Shown in pieces: positions 1-5,540 of a DNA stretch of 12,901 bases. The stretch spans positions 1 through 12,901 of the forward strand of contig CAIRNC010000310.1 in assembly GCA_903879875.1 (NCBI GenBank), in the 5' to 3' direction. The stretch is from an uncultured Bacteroidota bacterium (GTDB taxonomy: Bacteria > Bacteroidota > Bacteroidia > Flavobacteriales > Flavobacteriaceae). The notes under the pieces are model-generated. The model was not told the origin of the DNA, did no database searches, and saw only the letters and a list, made by a program, of their open reading frames with translations. The first letter of the stretch is position 1; every line of letters begins with the position of its first letter. The position numbers and the translations under genes were made by a program.

Positions 1-421
1 ACAAAAAAGCGAAAGCTGTTAAATTAAAAGCGATATATTGTTTCACTACTTTTCTGGTTTTTAGAATGGTCGAAAGCAATTGTTTTGTTGTATCAACCAC
101 CGAAATTTTTTGATACATACAATAAAACTTATAAATAAAGAAAAACACGACTCCATACATCAAGATTGAGGAAGCGATGTAATAATTGTAAATACCCCAT
201 TCCTTAATTTTATTGATACTTTCCTCATCCCATTTCGTAAACGATAACAGCAATCCTAAAACAAGACCTAGTCCAAGTTCAATTATACTGATTACAAATA
301 TCCACTTCACTATTGAAGACGATTTTTTATGTAACATTTTGTAAATTTCTAATTCAGAAATTTGGTCAAAGGTATGTTCGCTATTTTTCCAATCTTTTTT
401 TAATAAATCCAGCTCTTTCAT
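1..421 (-). CDS. Small membrane protein downstream of the ECF sigma factor (3' end outside window)
   Basis: Reading leftward from the ATG at 421-419, an open frame of 140 codons runs off the window edge without a stop, so the C-terminus is missing. It begins MKELDLLKKDWKNSEHTFDQ, a charged cytoplasmic-looking N-terminus of about 36 residues. Hydrophobic segments follow at about residues 38-60, 79-101 and from about 128 onward, so it is a multi-pass inner-membrane protein. It starts only 10 bp after the sigma factor stop on the same strand, so the two are probably co-transcribed. Small membrane proteins in this position are common after ECF sigma genes in flavobacteria. Some homologues carry an unsupported 'beta-carotene monooxygenase' label, and nothing here supports that enzyme. 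A role modulating the sigma factor (anti-sigma-like) is inferred from position only. No recognised catalytic motif is visible. Confidence 0.8.
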   Translation of the reverse strand, partial: MKELDLLKKDWKNSEHTFDQISELEIYKMLHKKSSSIVKWIFVISIIELGLGLVLGLLLSFTKWDEESINKIKEWGIYNYYIASSILMYGVVFFFIYKFYCMYQKISVVDTTKQLLSTILKTRKVVKQYIAFNLTAFAFL

Positions 422-431
422 ATTTTTTACC

Positions 432-926
432 TTACGGATTCAATATTTTTTTTAATTTCCCTTTAATTCTATTCATTTTCACTCTTGCATTCACTTCGCT
501 TATCCCCAAAGTTTCTGATATTTCTGTGTAATCTTTGTCTTCCAAATACATAAAAATTAATGCCTTTTCAATATCGTTCAACTGATGAACCGCTTTATAC
601 ATCAATTTCAATTGTTCTTCTTCTTCATAATTGTATTCGTCTTGACTCAGAAAATATTGTTGTTTTTCGTAATCAACGGTTTGTACCGATTTAGTACTTT
701 TTCGATACAAAGTGATAGCCGTATTCAAAGCTACTCGGTAGGCCCAAGTTGAAAATTTACTATCACCACGAAATTTCGGATAAGCTTTCCACAACTGAAT
801 TGTAATTTCTTGAAACAAATCCTTATGTGCATCGCCATCATTCGTATATAATCTACAAATCTTGTGGATTATATTCTGATTGGATTGCAATTGCTGCACA
901 AAAGATTGTTCTAAATTCGTATTCAT
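432..926 (-). CDS. ECF-type RNA polymerase sigma factor (sigma-70 family)
   Basis: A 164-residue protein with the usual two-domain layout of extracytoplasmic-function sigma factors. Sigma region 2 spans about residues 15-78 and includes DLFQEITIQLWKAYPKFRGD and FSTWAYRVALNTA, which cover core RNA polymerase binding and -10 recognition. An acidic linker follows (about 94-105, rich in E and D). Sigma region 4 spans about 105-162, with the helix-turn-helix YTEISETLGISEVNARVKMN that should contact the -35 element. Regions 1 and 3 are absent, as expected for the group. The ATG at 926 gives a complete region 2, and no better upstream start is seen. Unlike several neighbours, no TAnnTTTG -7 box lies upstream, which would fit an alternative or autoregulated promoter but does not prove one. 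A membrane protein follows 10 bp downstream and may modulate it. The signal and regulon cannot be read from the sequence. Confidence 0.95.
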   Translation of the reverse strand: MNTNLEQSFVQQLQSNQNIIHKICRLYTNDGDAHKDLFQEITIQLWKAYPKFRGDSKFSTWAYRVALNTAITLYRKSTKSVQTVDYEKQQYFLSQDEYNYEEEEQLKLMYKAVHQLNDIEKALIFMYLEDKDYTEISETLGISEVNARVKMNRIKGKLKKILNP

Positions 927-939
927 GTTTCAATTAGTA

Positions 940-959
940 AACAAAAAGGGTGTTTTGTT
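940..959. repeat. 7-bp inverted repeat upstream of the sigma factor gene
   Basis: AACAAAA and TTTTGTT are separated by 6 bp, and the repeat lies 14-33 bp upstream of the sigma factor start codon. The arms are perfect but AT-rich and short, so this could be chance. It is recorded because the position suits an operator or a leader hairpin. Confidence 0.35.
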
Positions 960-1137
960 ACAATTTAGTTTTTGTTTTTTTTAAAGAATAATTTTTTCTT
1001 TTCAAAAATAATGTTTTCAAATAAAAGTAAGTAAACTATCTAATAAAATGATCTCAAAATTAGAATTTTAATTTTTATAAAACTTTCGGATTGGAGTTAT
1101 TTTATATTTTTAATTTTTTGTGAACTAATGTTTTATA

Positions 1138-1468
1138 ATGATGAAAAGTAAAATCAATGGGTTAAAAATCTTTTATTTTTTTGGAATTACTTTTTTACAA
1201 TAAGAACTGCAGGTCCTTTAGAAGGTGCTTTATTAATGACTTTTGGCAGTTCTTTGTGCTAATTTCAAGTTATTTAACTCAAAAAAAACAATTTAAAATC
1301 CATTTAACTGCTTTTATTATGCTGCTTTTTGGAGTGTTTTTTCTGTTTTATTTTTCCAACTTAGGAAGATTTGGAGACACCTCTACTTTATCTTGGTGGT
1401 GGGGTTTACTCATTATACCTTAACCAATCGGTTGGTTAATTTCAGTGGTTTTATTGTATAAAAATTAG
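1138..1468 (+). pseudogene. Decayed small membrane-protein gene (two frameshifts plus one in-frame stop)
   Basis: Three plus-strand frames join into one plausible hydrophobic protein of about 110 residues. The first, from ATG 1138, reads MMKSKINGLKIFYFFGITF and stops at 1201. Adding one T to the T6 run at 1191-1196 continues as FTIRTAGPLEGALLMTFGSS, up to a stop near 1260. A second one-base gain near 1247-1254 leads into FVLISSYLTQKKQ, followed by a hydrophobic segment and DTSTLSWWWGLLIIP. There an in-frame TAA (1421-1423) interrupts, after which the same frame continues PIGWLISVVLLYKN to a TAG at 1466-1468. The joined product would have about three or four membrane segments. Family not recognised. 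Sequencing error could explain one lesion but is less likely for three. An intact short gene starting at TTG 1181 is possible, but its first ~25 residues look non-native. Confidence 0.6.
1420..1439. repeat. Perfect 8-bp hairpin at the pseudogene's in-frame stop
   Basis: TTAACCAA - TCGG - TTGGTTAA forms a perfect palindrome with a 4-nt loop, and its left arm contains the in-frame TAA. No T-run follows on either strand, so it is a poor Rho-independent terminator. It lies about 50 bp past the purB stop, in the direction of purB transcription. Confidence 0.5.
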
Positions 1469-1490
1469 TTTGAGAAATCGAAAAAATGGT

Positions 1491-2837
1491 TTAAATCCCT
1501 AAATAATTACTTGGCGTAATTTGCAGCAACTCGGCTTTAATTTCATCTGAAACGGCTAGCGTTAAAATGAAATTATGAATGGCATTTTTGTCAATAGTTT
1601 CATTGGTTCTGGTCAGTTCTTTCAATGCCTCATAAGGATTTGGATAGCTTTCACGACGCAAAATAGTTTGTATAGCTTCTGCAACGACCGCCCAATTTTT
1701 ATTCAAATCTGCTTCTAATTTCGATTGATTTAAAAGTAATTTATTTAAGCCTTTTAATGTAGCTTCAAACGCAATTATTGTATGGCCAATAGGCACACCA
1801 ATATTTCTTAAAACGGTGCTGTCAGTTAAATCTCTTTGCAATCGGGACAAAGGTAATTTTGCTGAAAAGTGCTCAAAAATTGCATTAGCAATTCCTAAAT
1901 TTCCTTCCGAATTTTCAAAATCAATAGGATTCACTTTATGTGGCATTGCCGATGAGCCGATTTCACCTTCTTTTATTTTTTGTTTAAAATAATCCATCGA
2001 AACATACGTCCAAATGTCTCTATCCAAGTCAATTATAATCGTATTTATTCTTTTCAAAGCATCAAAAAAAGCAGCAAAATGATCGTAATGTTCAATTTGT
2101 GTTGTTGGAAAAGAATGATGTAAACCCAAATTTTCTGCTACAAAATGACTGCCAAATTGCTTCCAATCGATTTTTGGAAAGGCTACATGGTGCGCATTGA
2201 AATTTCCAGTTGCTCCGCCAAATTTTGCAGCAAATGGAATGTTAAATAGCAATCGCATTTGTTCTTCCAAGCGTTCTACAAAAACCCCAATTTCCTTTCC
2301 TAATCGGGTAGGAGAGGCGGGCTGACCATGAGTTCTAGCTAATAACGGAATGGCATTCCATTCCACGCTCAAGTCTTTTAATTTTGAAAGTAAGGCAATT
2401 AATGAAGGTAAATAGACATTTTCAAAAGCTTCTTTAGTAGAAAGTGGAATAGCGGTATTATTGATGTCTTGAGAAGTTAATCCAAAATGAATAAACTCTT
2501 TATATTCCGACAAATGGAGTTGTTCAAAAGCGGCTTTAATAAAATATTCAACGGCTTTTACATCGTGATTGGTCGTTTTTTCGACCTCTTTTATGGCAAG
2601 GGCATCTTCGGTCGAAAAGTTTTTATAGACATTTCGTAAACTTTCCAATTGCGTTGTAGTTATATTTTTTAATTGAGGCAATGGGATTTCACACAGCGCG
2701 ATAAAGTATTCTATTTCAACAAGAACACGGTATTTAATTAGAGCTTCTTCGGAGAAGTATTTTGAAAGAGAAATAGTTTTACTTCTGTATCTTCCATCAA
2801 TTGGAGAGATGGCATTTAATTCATTTAGGACTTTCAT
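1491..2837 (-). CDS. purB: Adenylosuccinate lyase
   Basis: A 448-residue cytoplasmic enzyme of the fumarase/aspartase superfamily. It cleaves SAICAR to AICAR plus fumarate, and adenylosuccinate to AMP plus fumarate, so it acts twice in purine synthesis. The N-terminal NAISPIDGRYRSKT, the HFGLTSQDINNT block (about 117-128) and the ARTHGQPASPTRLGKEIG block (about 167-184, with the likely catalytic His170) are all present. The superfamily signature GSSAMPHKVNPIDFENSEGN lies at about 294-313 and carries the catalytic serine loop (Ser295) and substrate-binding His/Lys. The length is normal and the frame is intact. It has its own TATATTTG promoter element about 26 bp upstream and no same-strand gene tightly coupled to it, so it is probably transcribed alone. 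Confidence 0.98.
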   Translation of the reverse strand: MKVLNELNAISPIDGRYRSKTISLSKYFSEEALIKYRVLVEIEYFIALCEIPLPQLKNITTTQLESLRNVYKNFSTEDALAIKEVEKTTNHDVKAVEYFIKAAFEQLHLSEYKEFIHFGLTSQDINNTAIPLSTKEAFENVYLPSLIALLSKLKDLSVEWNAIPLLARTHGQPASPTRLGKEIGVFVERLEEQMRLLFNIPFAAKFGGATGNFNAHHVAFPKIDWKQFGSHFVAENLGLHHSFPTTQIEHYDHFAAFFDALKRINTIIIDLDRDIWTYVSMDYFKQKIKEGEIGSSAMPHKVNPIDFENSEGNLGIANAIFEHFSAKLPLSRLQRDLTDSTVLRNIGVPIGHTIIAFEATLKGLNKLLLNQSKLEADLNKNWAVVAEAIQTILRRESYPNPYEALKELTRTNETIDKNAIHNFILTLAVSDEIKAELLQITPSNYLGI

Positions 2838-2862
2838 TCTAATTAAGTGTTGTTGTGAGTGG

Positions 2863-2870
2863 CAAATATA
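2863..2870 (-). promoter_or_regulatory. Bacteroidota-type -7 box for purB
   Basis: On the minus strand this reads TATATTTG, an exact match to TAnnTTTG, ending 25 bp before the purB start codon. A TTTG (plus-strand CAAA at 2894-2897) lies 23 bp further upstream, slightly more than the usual 19-21 bp for the -33 element. Expected transcription start is near 2856, giving a short leader of about 20 nt. Confidence 0.6.
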
Positions 2871-2967
2871 AGTAGTTATTAGAAATTAGAATCCAAAAAT
2901 CTAGTATTTGAAGTATTTCTTAAGAAAATTCATTTAATAATTGGATGTGTTAATTTTTGACAAAAAA

Positions 2968-3603
2968 CTATAATTTGAATCCTATTGTGAAATTTATAGT
3001 GTTCAATCCTTCCAATTTTTGTTCTGTTCCGTTTGATTTTATTTTAGAAAAGTCCGACTGAACTTCATAACCAACACCAAGGTTTAATGCATCTGAGACA
3101 ATAAATTTCATTCCTAATTGAATAGAATATCCAAAATTCCAGCCTAGATTACTTGTAGAAGTGGCAACAATGCCGGTGTCAATTTCTTGTTTTATTAAAT
3201 TATTAGCATAAAATCCAAATCCGTAAGTTAAAAAAACAGATTCATTGGTTGGTTTTACTTTATAAATACTATAAGTTCCTATTAGATTTAATGGAACTCG
3301 TAAATAACTATTTCTAAAACTAGTAGTATTTCCTGCAAAGGTTCTATTAAAGTCAAATTGTATCATACCTAATCCTGAAGCCAATTTAAATTCTTTGCCA
3401 AGTTGAAATGAAAGTAATAAATCTCCTGCATTTATAAAGCCAGTAACTGGACCATTTCCCGTTTCAATAAGTCTCGCGTAACCTAATTTAGGAACTGCAA
3501 CGAATTCAAATTTATTAGTACTCGCTTCGTAAAGTTTTTTATTTTGAGCTATTGCTTGACATGAAATCAATATAAGTAATCCTAATACAATCAGTTTTTT
3601 CAT
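2968..3603 (-). CDS. Secreted outer-membrane beta-barrel protein (PorT/OmpW-like), function unknown
   Basis: A 211-residue protein with a clear Sec signal peptide: MKK, then a hydrophobic LIVLGLLILISCQAIA core with probable cleavage before Q20. The mature part alternates short amphipathic strands and turns (for example FGFYANNLI, LNLGVGYEVQSDFSKI) and ends in a beta-signal-like NFTIGFKL. This is typical of 8-10-stranded barrels annotated as 'outer membrane beta-barrel protein' in flavobacteria. The Cys in the signal region is followed by QAIAQ and lacks a convincing lipobox, so it is probably not a lipoprotein. It sits 71 bp after rluD on the same strand, so read-through from rluD is possible. 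No -7 box was found in that gap. The specific function cannot be assigned. Confidence 0.88.
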   Translation of the reverse strand: MKKLIVLGLLILISCQAIAQNKKLYEASTNKFEFVAVPKLGYARLIETGNGPVTGFINAGDLLLSFQLGKEFKLASGLGMIQFDFNRTFAGNTTSFRNSYLRVPLNLIGTYSIYKVKPTNESVFLTYGFGFYANNLIKQEIDTGIVATSTSNLGWNFGYSIQLGMKFIVSDALNLGVGYEVQSDFSKIKSNGTEQKLEGLNTINFTIGFKL

Positions 3604-3674
3604 AATTTAGATTTTTAATTTTATTATTCTTGAATAACGGTCACTTTGGAACTTTATTATATTTAGTACTTAAT

Positions 3675-4721
3675 TTAATCTTCTTCATTTTCAGCGGTGT
3701 GCGATTGCGAATAATTGCGCCATTTTTCAATGCAGTTCTGCATGTCTTGAGGTAATTCGGTATCAAAACGCATCATTTCTCCAGTTGTAGGATGAAGGAA
3801 ACCTAATGTTTTAGCATGCAAAGCTTGTCGAGGTAAAGCTTTGAAGCAATTGTCTATAAACTGTTTGTATTTAGTAAAAGTAGTACCTTTCAGAATCAGA
3901 TGACCACCATATCGCTCGTCATTGAATAGTGTATGACCAATGTGCTTCATGTGTACCCGAATTTGATGTGTTCTACCGGTTTCAAGTTTGCAAGAAATTA
4001 ATGTAACATAGCCAAAGCGTTCGAGTACTTTATAATGGGTTATAGCTGGTTTGCCAATTTCGGGATCGGCAAAAACCGCCATCTGCATTCGGTCTTTTAA
4101 ATGTCGTGCAATGTTGCCTTCAATAGTGCCGCTGTCTTCTTTTACATTGCCCCAAACGAGTGCTATATATTCTCTTTCAGAGGTTTTAGCTTCAAATTGT
4201 TTGGCAAGATGCGTCATTGCAGCTTCGGTTTTGGCAATGACCAAAAGTCCCGAAGTATCTTTGTCTATTCGATGAACCAATCCAGGTCGTTCGCTACTAT
4301 TCATTGGTAAATTCTCAAAATGATAAGCCAAAGCATGTACCAAAGTCCCCGTATAATTGCCATGACCAGGATGCACCACCATACCAGATTCTTTGTTGAT
4401 GAGCAATAAAGCATCGTCTTCATAAAGGATATCGAGTGGAATATTCTCGGGGTCGATACGGTTTTCATAAGGCGGATGTGTGAGCATGATAGTCACTAAA
4501 TCAAAAGGTTTGACTTTGTAACTGGATTTTACGGGAACATTATTTACATAAATATCACCATTGTCAGCCGCTTTTTGGATTTTATTTCGAGTCGCATTTT
4601 GTATGAGATTCATTAAAAATTTATCAATCCGCAGTAGCAATTGCCCTTTGGGAACTTCAAATCTAAAATGTTCAAACAAATCGTCTTCTAATTCAACTTC
4701 TGTAGTGTTTTCTGTGTTCAT
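3675..4721 (-). CDS. rluD: RluA/RluD-family 23S rRNA pseudouridine synthase
   Basis: A 348-residue cytoplasmic RNA-modification enzyme. An S4 RNA-binding domain occupies about residues 28-85 (LRIDKFLMNLIQNATRNKIQ, then VNNVPVKSSYKVKPFDLV). It is followed by the catalytic PseudoU_synth_2 domain. That domain includes the family opening LLINKESGMVVHPGHGN (about 106-122) and the active-site motif GLVHRIDKDTSGLLVIAKT (about 147-165), whose Asp153 is the expected catalytic aspartate. The LETGRTHQIRVHMKHIGHTL block further on is also characteristic. By family knowledge, RluD isomerises uridines in helix 69 of 23S rRNA (1911/1915/1917 in E. coli); that exact target is inferred, since paralogues look alike. 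The acidic C-terminus (ENEED) is not conserved in the family. It has its own promoter element and a leader hairpin upstream. Confidence 0.95.
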   Translation of the reverse strand: MNTENTTEVELEDDLFEHFRFEVPKGQLLLRIDKFLMNLIQNATRNKIQKAADNGDIYVNNVPVKSSYKVKPFDLVTIMLTHPPYENRIDPENIPLDILYEDDALLLINKESGMVVHPGHGNYTGTLVHALAYHFENLPMNSSERPGLVHRIDKDTSGLLVIAKTEAAMTHLAKQFEAKTSEREYIALVWGNVKEDSGTIEGNIARHLKDRMQMAVFADPEIGKPAITHYKVLERFGYVTLISCKLETGRTHQIRVHMKHIGHTLFNDERYGGHLILKGTTFTKYKQFIDNCFKALPRQALHAKTLGFLHPTTGEMMRFDTELPQDMQNCIEKWRNYSQSHTAENEED

Positions 4722-4739
4722 TTCTTATGAAAGTAGTGC

Positions 4740-4762
4740 TTAAATAGCATCGAACTATTTAA
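4740..4762. repeat. 8-bp perfect inverted repeat in the rluD leader
   Basis: TTAAATAG - CATCGAA - CTATTTAA gives a perfect 8-bp stem with a 7-nt loop. It lies between the predicted rluD transcription start (near 4767) and the start codon at 4721, so it would form at the very 5' end of the mRNA. It could stabilise the transcript or bind a regulator. AT-rich arms make chance possible. Confidence 0.5.
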
Positions 4763-4773
4763 ATATTTGGTTG

Positions 4774-4781
4774 CAAATATA
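4774..4781 (-). promoter_or_regulatory. Bacteroidota-type -7 box for rluD
   Basis: The minus strand reads TATATTTG, an exact TAnnTTTG match, 52 bp upstream of the rluD ATG. No good TTTG is seen 19-21 bp further upstream, so the -33 element is weak or absent. Expected transcription start is about 4767. Confidence 0.6.
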
Positions 4782-4810
4782 ATCAAATAGTCGGTTGTTG
4801 TTTACTATTA

Positions 4811-5083
4811 TTAAGGTGTTGATTTCGGAACTTTAATTTGATTTTTTTTCTTTATTTTGGAAATTGAATAGCTTTTCGTTAATTTTTGTATTTCCTTAAA
4901 TATATTTTTCAAAATTTCAATTGTTGTTTCTATATTAACAGTTTTCGTATAGCAACCAGGTTCGCTTTTTAATTTTGAAATATCAGCATATTCAACTTCT
5001 AAATATTTTTGATTTTCCAATTCCCAAACAGAAATTTCGCCTATAATACTATTATTTCCAAATCTAATTACACCATTCATCAA
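4811..5083 (-). CDS. Hypothetical 90-residue protein
   Basis: A small, probably cytoplasmic protein of no family I recognise. There is no signal peptide and no membrane segment. The first half (VIRFGNNSIIGEISVWELEN, then YLEVEYADISKL) has beta-strand-like alternation. It is followed by a probable helix (TTIEILKNIFKEIQKL) and a basic tail rich in Lys, Ser and Ile. The start could be either ATG of the tandem MM at 5083/5080. A purine-rich AAGG lies about 15 bp upstream, too far for a convincing Shine-Dalgarno site. It ends about 90 bp before the rluD start, and rluD has its own promoter. The sequence looks like a real protein rather than a shadow frame, because no other long frame covers the region, but it could be the remnant of a longer gene. 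Confidence 0.6.
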   Translation of the reverse strand: MMNGVIRFGNNSIIGEISVWELENQKYLEVEYADISKLKSEPGCYTKTVNIETTIEILKNIFKEIQKLTKSYSISKIKKKNQIKVPKSTP

Positions 5084-5186
5084 ACTTTATTTTACCTTAA
5101 ATATATAAATTAATTTGGCTTGAAGTAAAAAAAAAATTTGACTTATTAAATTAACAAACTACCTGCCGCTACTTCTAAAAAAGCGT

Positions 5187-5194
5187 TATATTTG
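5187..5194 (+). promoter_or_regulatory. Bacteroidota-type -7 box for the B12 riboswitch-receptor transcript
   Basis: TATATTTG matches TAnnTTTG exactly and lies just before the first conserved riboswitch bases. Expected transcription start is around 5200. No TTTG lies at the standard distance; the nearest (5137-5140) is too far upstream, so the -33 element is weak. Confidence 0.6.
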
Positions 5195-5202
5195 CCGCCG
5201 TA

Positions 5203-5455
5203 TTGAGGTTGCTATTTTTATATGAAATAGCATTAAAAGGGAAGTGAGTGATTGAAGATTGACGAGTAACGATTTTTGATTTCAGAGGAATTATCTGAAA
5301 TCATAATTCAACAATCAAAATTCAAAAATCTTGCGCTGTACCCGCAACTGTAAGCTAGAAAAGCTTGTTGTAATCTACAAACCATTGTGCTGTTTTTCAG
5401 TATGAGAAGGTAAACAACAAGACGCAAGCCAGGAGACCTGCCCGCTACAACAGAG
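5203..5455 (+). ncRNA. Cobalamin (adenosylcobalamin) riboswitch
   Basis: The conserved blocks of the cobalamin aptamer appear in order. The opening GAGGTT is followed by a small stem GCTATTT/AAATAGC (5211-5231) and then ATTAAAAGGGAA (5232-5243). The core GCGCTGTACCCGCAACTGTAAG is at 5333-5354. The small hairpin AAGCT-AGAAA-AGCTT spans 5352-5366. The B12 box AAGCCAGGAGACCTGCC is at 5426-5442. The mRNA element is known to bind coenzyme B12 and reduce expression of downstream uptake or synthesis genes, and here it precedes a TonB-dependent receptor, the expected target. Between GGGAA and the core, where a short arm normally sits, there is an insertion-like stretch of about 80 nt (5250-5332) with its own 10-bp hairpin. 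The 3' limit is approximate. Confidence 0.93.
5250..5332 (+). repeat. Extended, repeat-like arm inside the riboswitch
   Basis: This stretch contains a perfect 10-bp stem (TGATTTCAGA 5277-5286 with TCTGAAATCA 5294-5303, 7-nt loop). Two outer pairings are mutually exclusive: AAGATT 5255-5260 with AATCTT 5327-5332, or GATTTTTGA 5271-5279 with TCAAAAATC 5322-5330. It contains several near-copies of AATC/GATT words and resembles a short intergenic repeat lodged in the variable arm. Whether it is dispersed in the genome cannot be seen here. Confidence 0.6.
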
Positions 5456-5485
5456 TATCAAACTTTCGGGAAAAAAGGTTTGGGT

Positions 5486-5518
5486 ATGGGTTAATTTCAT
5501 GCTTTTCTCCCATTTTTA
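5486..5518 (+). terminator. Possible expression-platform hairpin after the riboswitch
   Basis: ATGGG (5486-5490) can pair with CCCAT (5509-5513) across an 18-nt loop and is followed by TTTT. It could act as a weak conditional terminator between aptamer and receptor. The stem is only 5 bp, so control by sequestering the receptor start region is an equal alternative. Confidence 0.35.
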
Positions 5519-5540
5519 GTAGTAAAAATGTTTTATTAAA

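Noticed and set aside
1..421. Calling the partial membrane protein an anti-sigma factor or beta-carotene monooxygenase
   Set aside because: No zinc-binding anti-sigma motif and no oxygenase motif are visible; only membrane topology and position are supported.
313..531. Plus-strand frame of 72 codons opposite the sigma factor and the downstream membrane gene
   Set aside because: It is antisense to two well-supported genes and its hydrophobic text comes from AT-rich complement.
4051..4310. Two plus-strand frames antisense to rluD
   Set aside because: They lie opposite the catalytic domain of a well-conserved gene and have no independent support.
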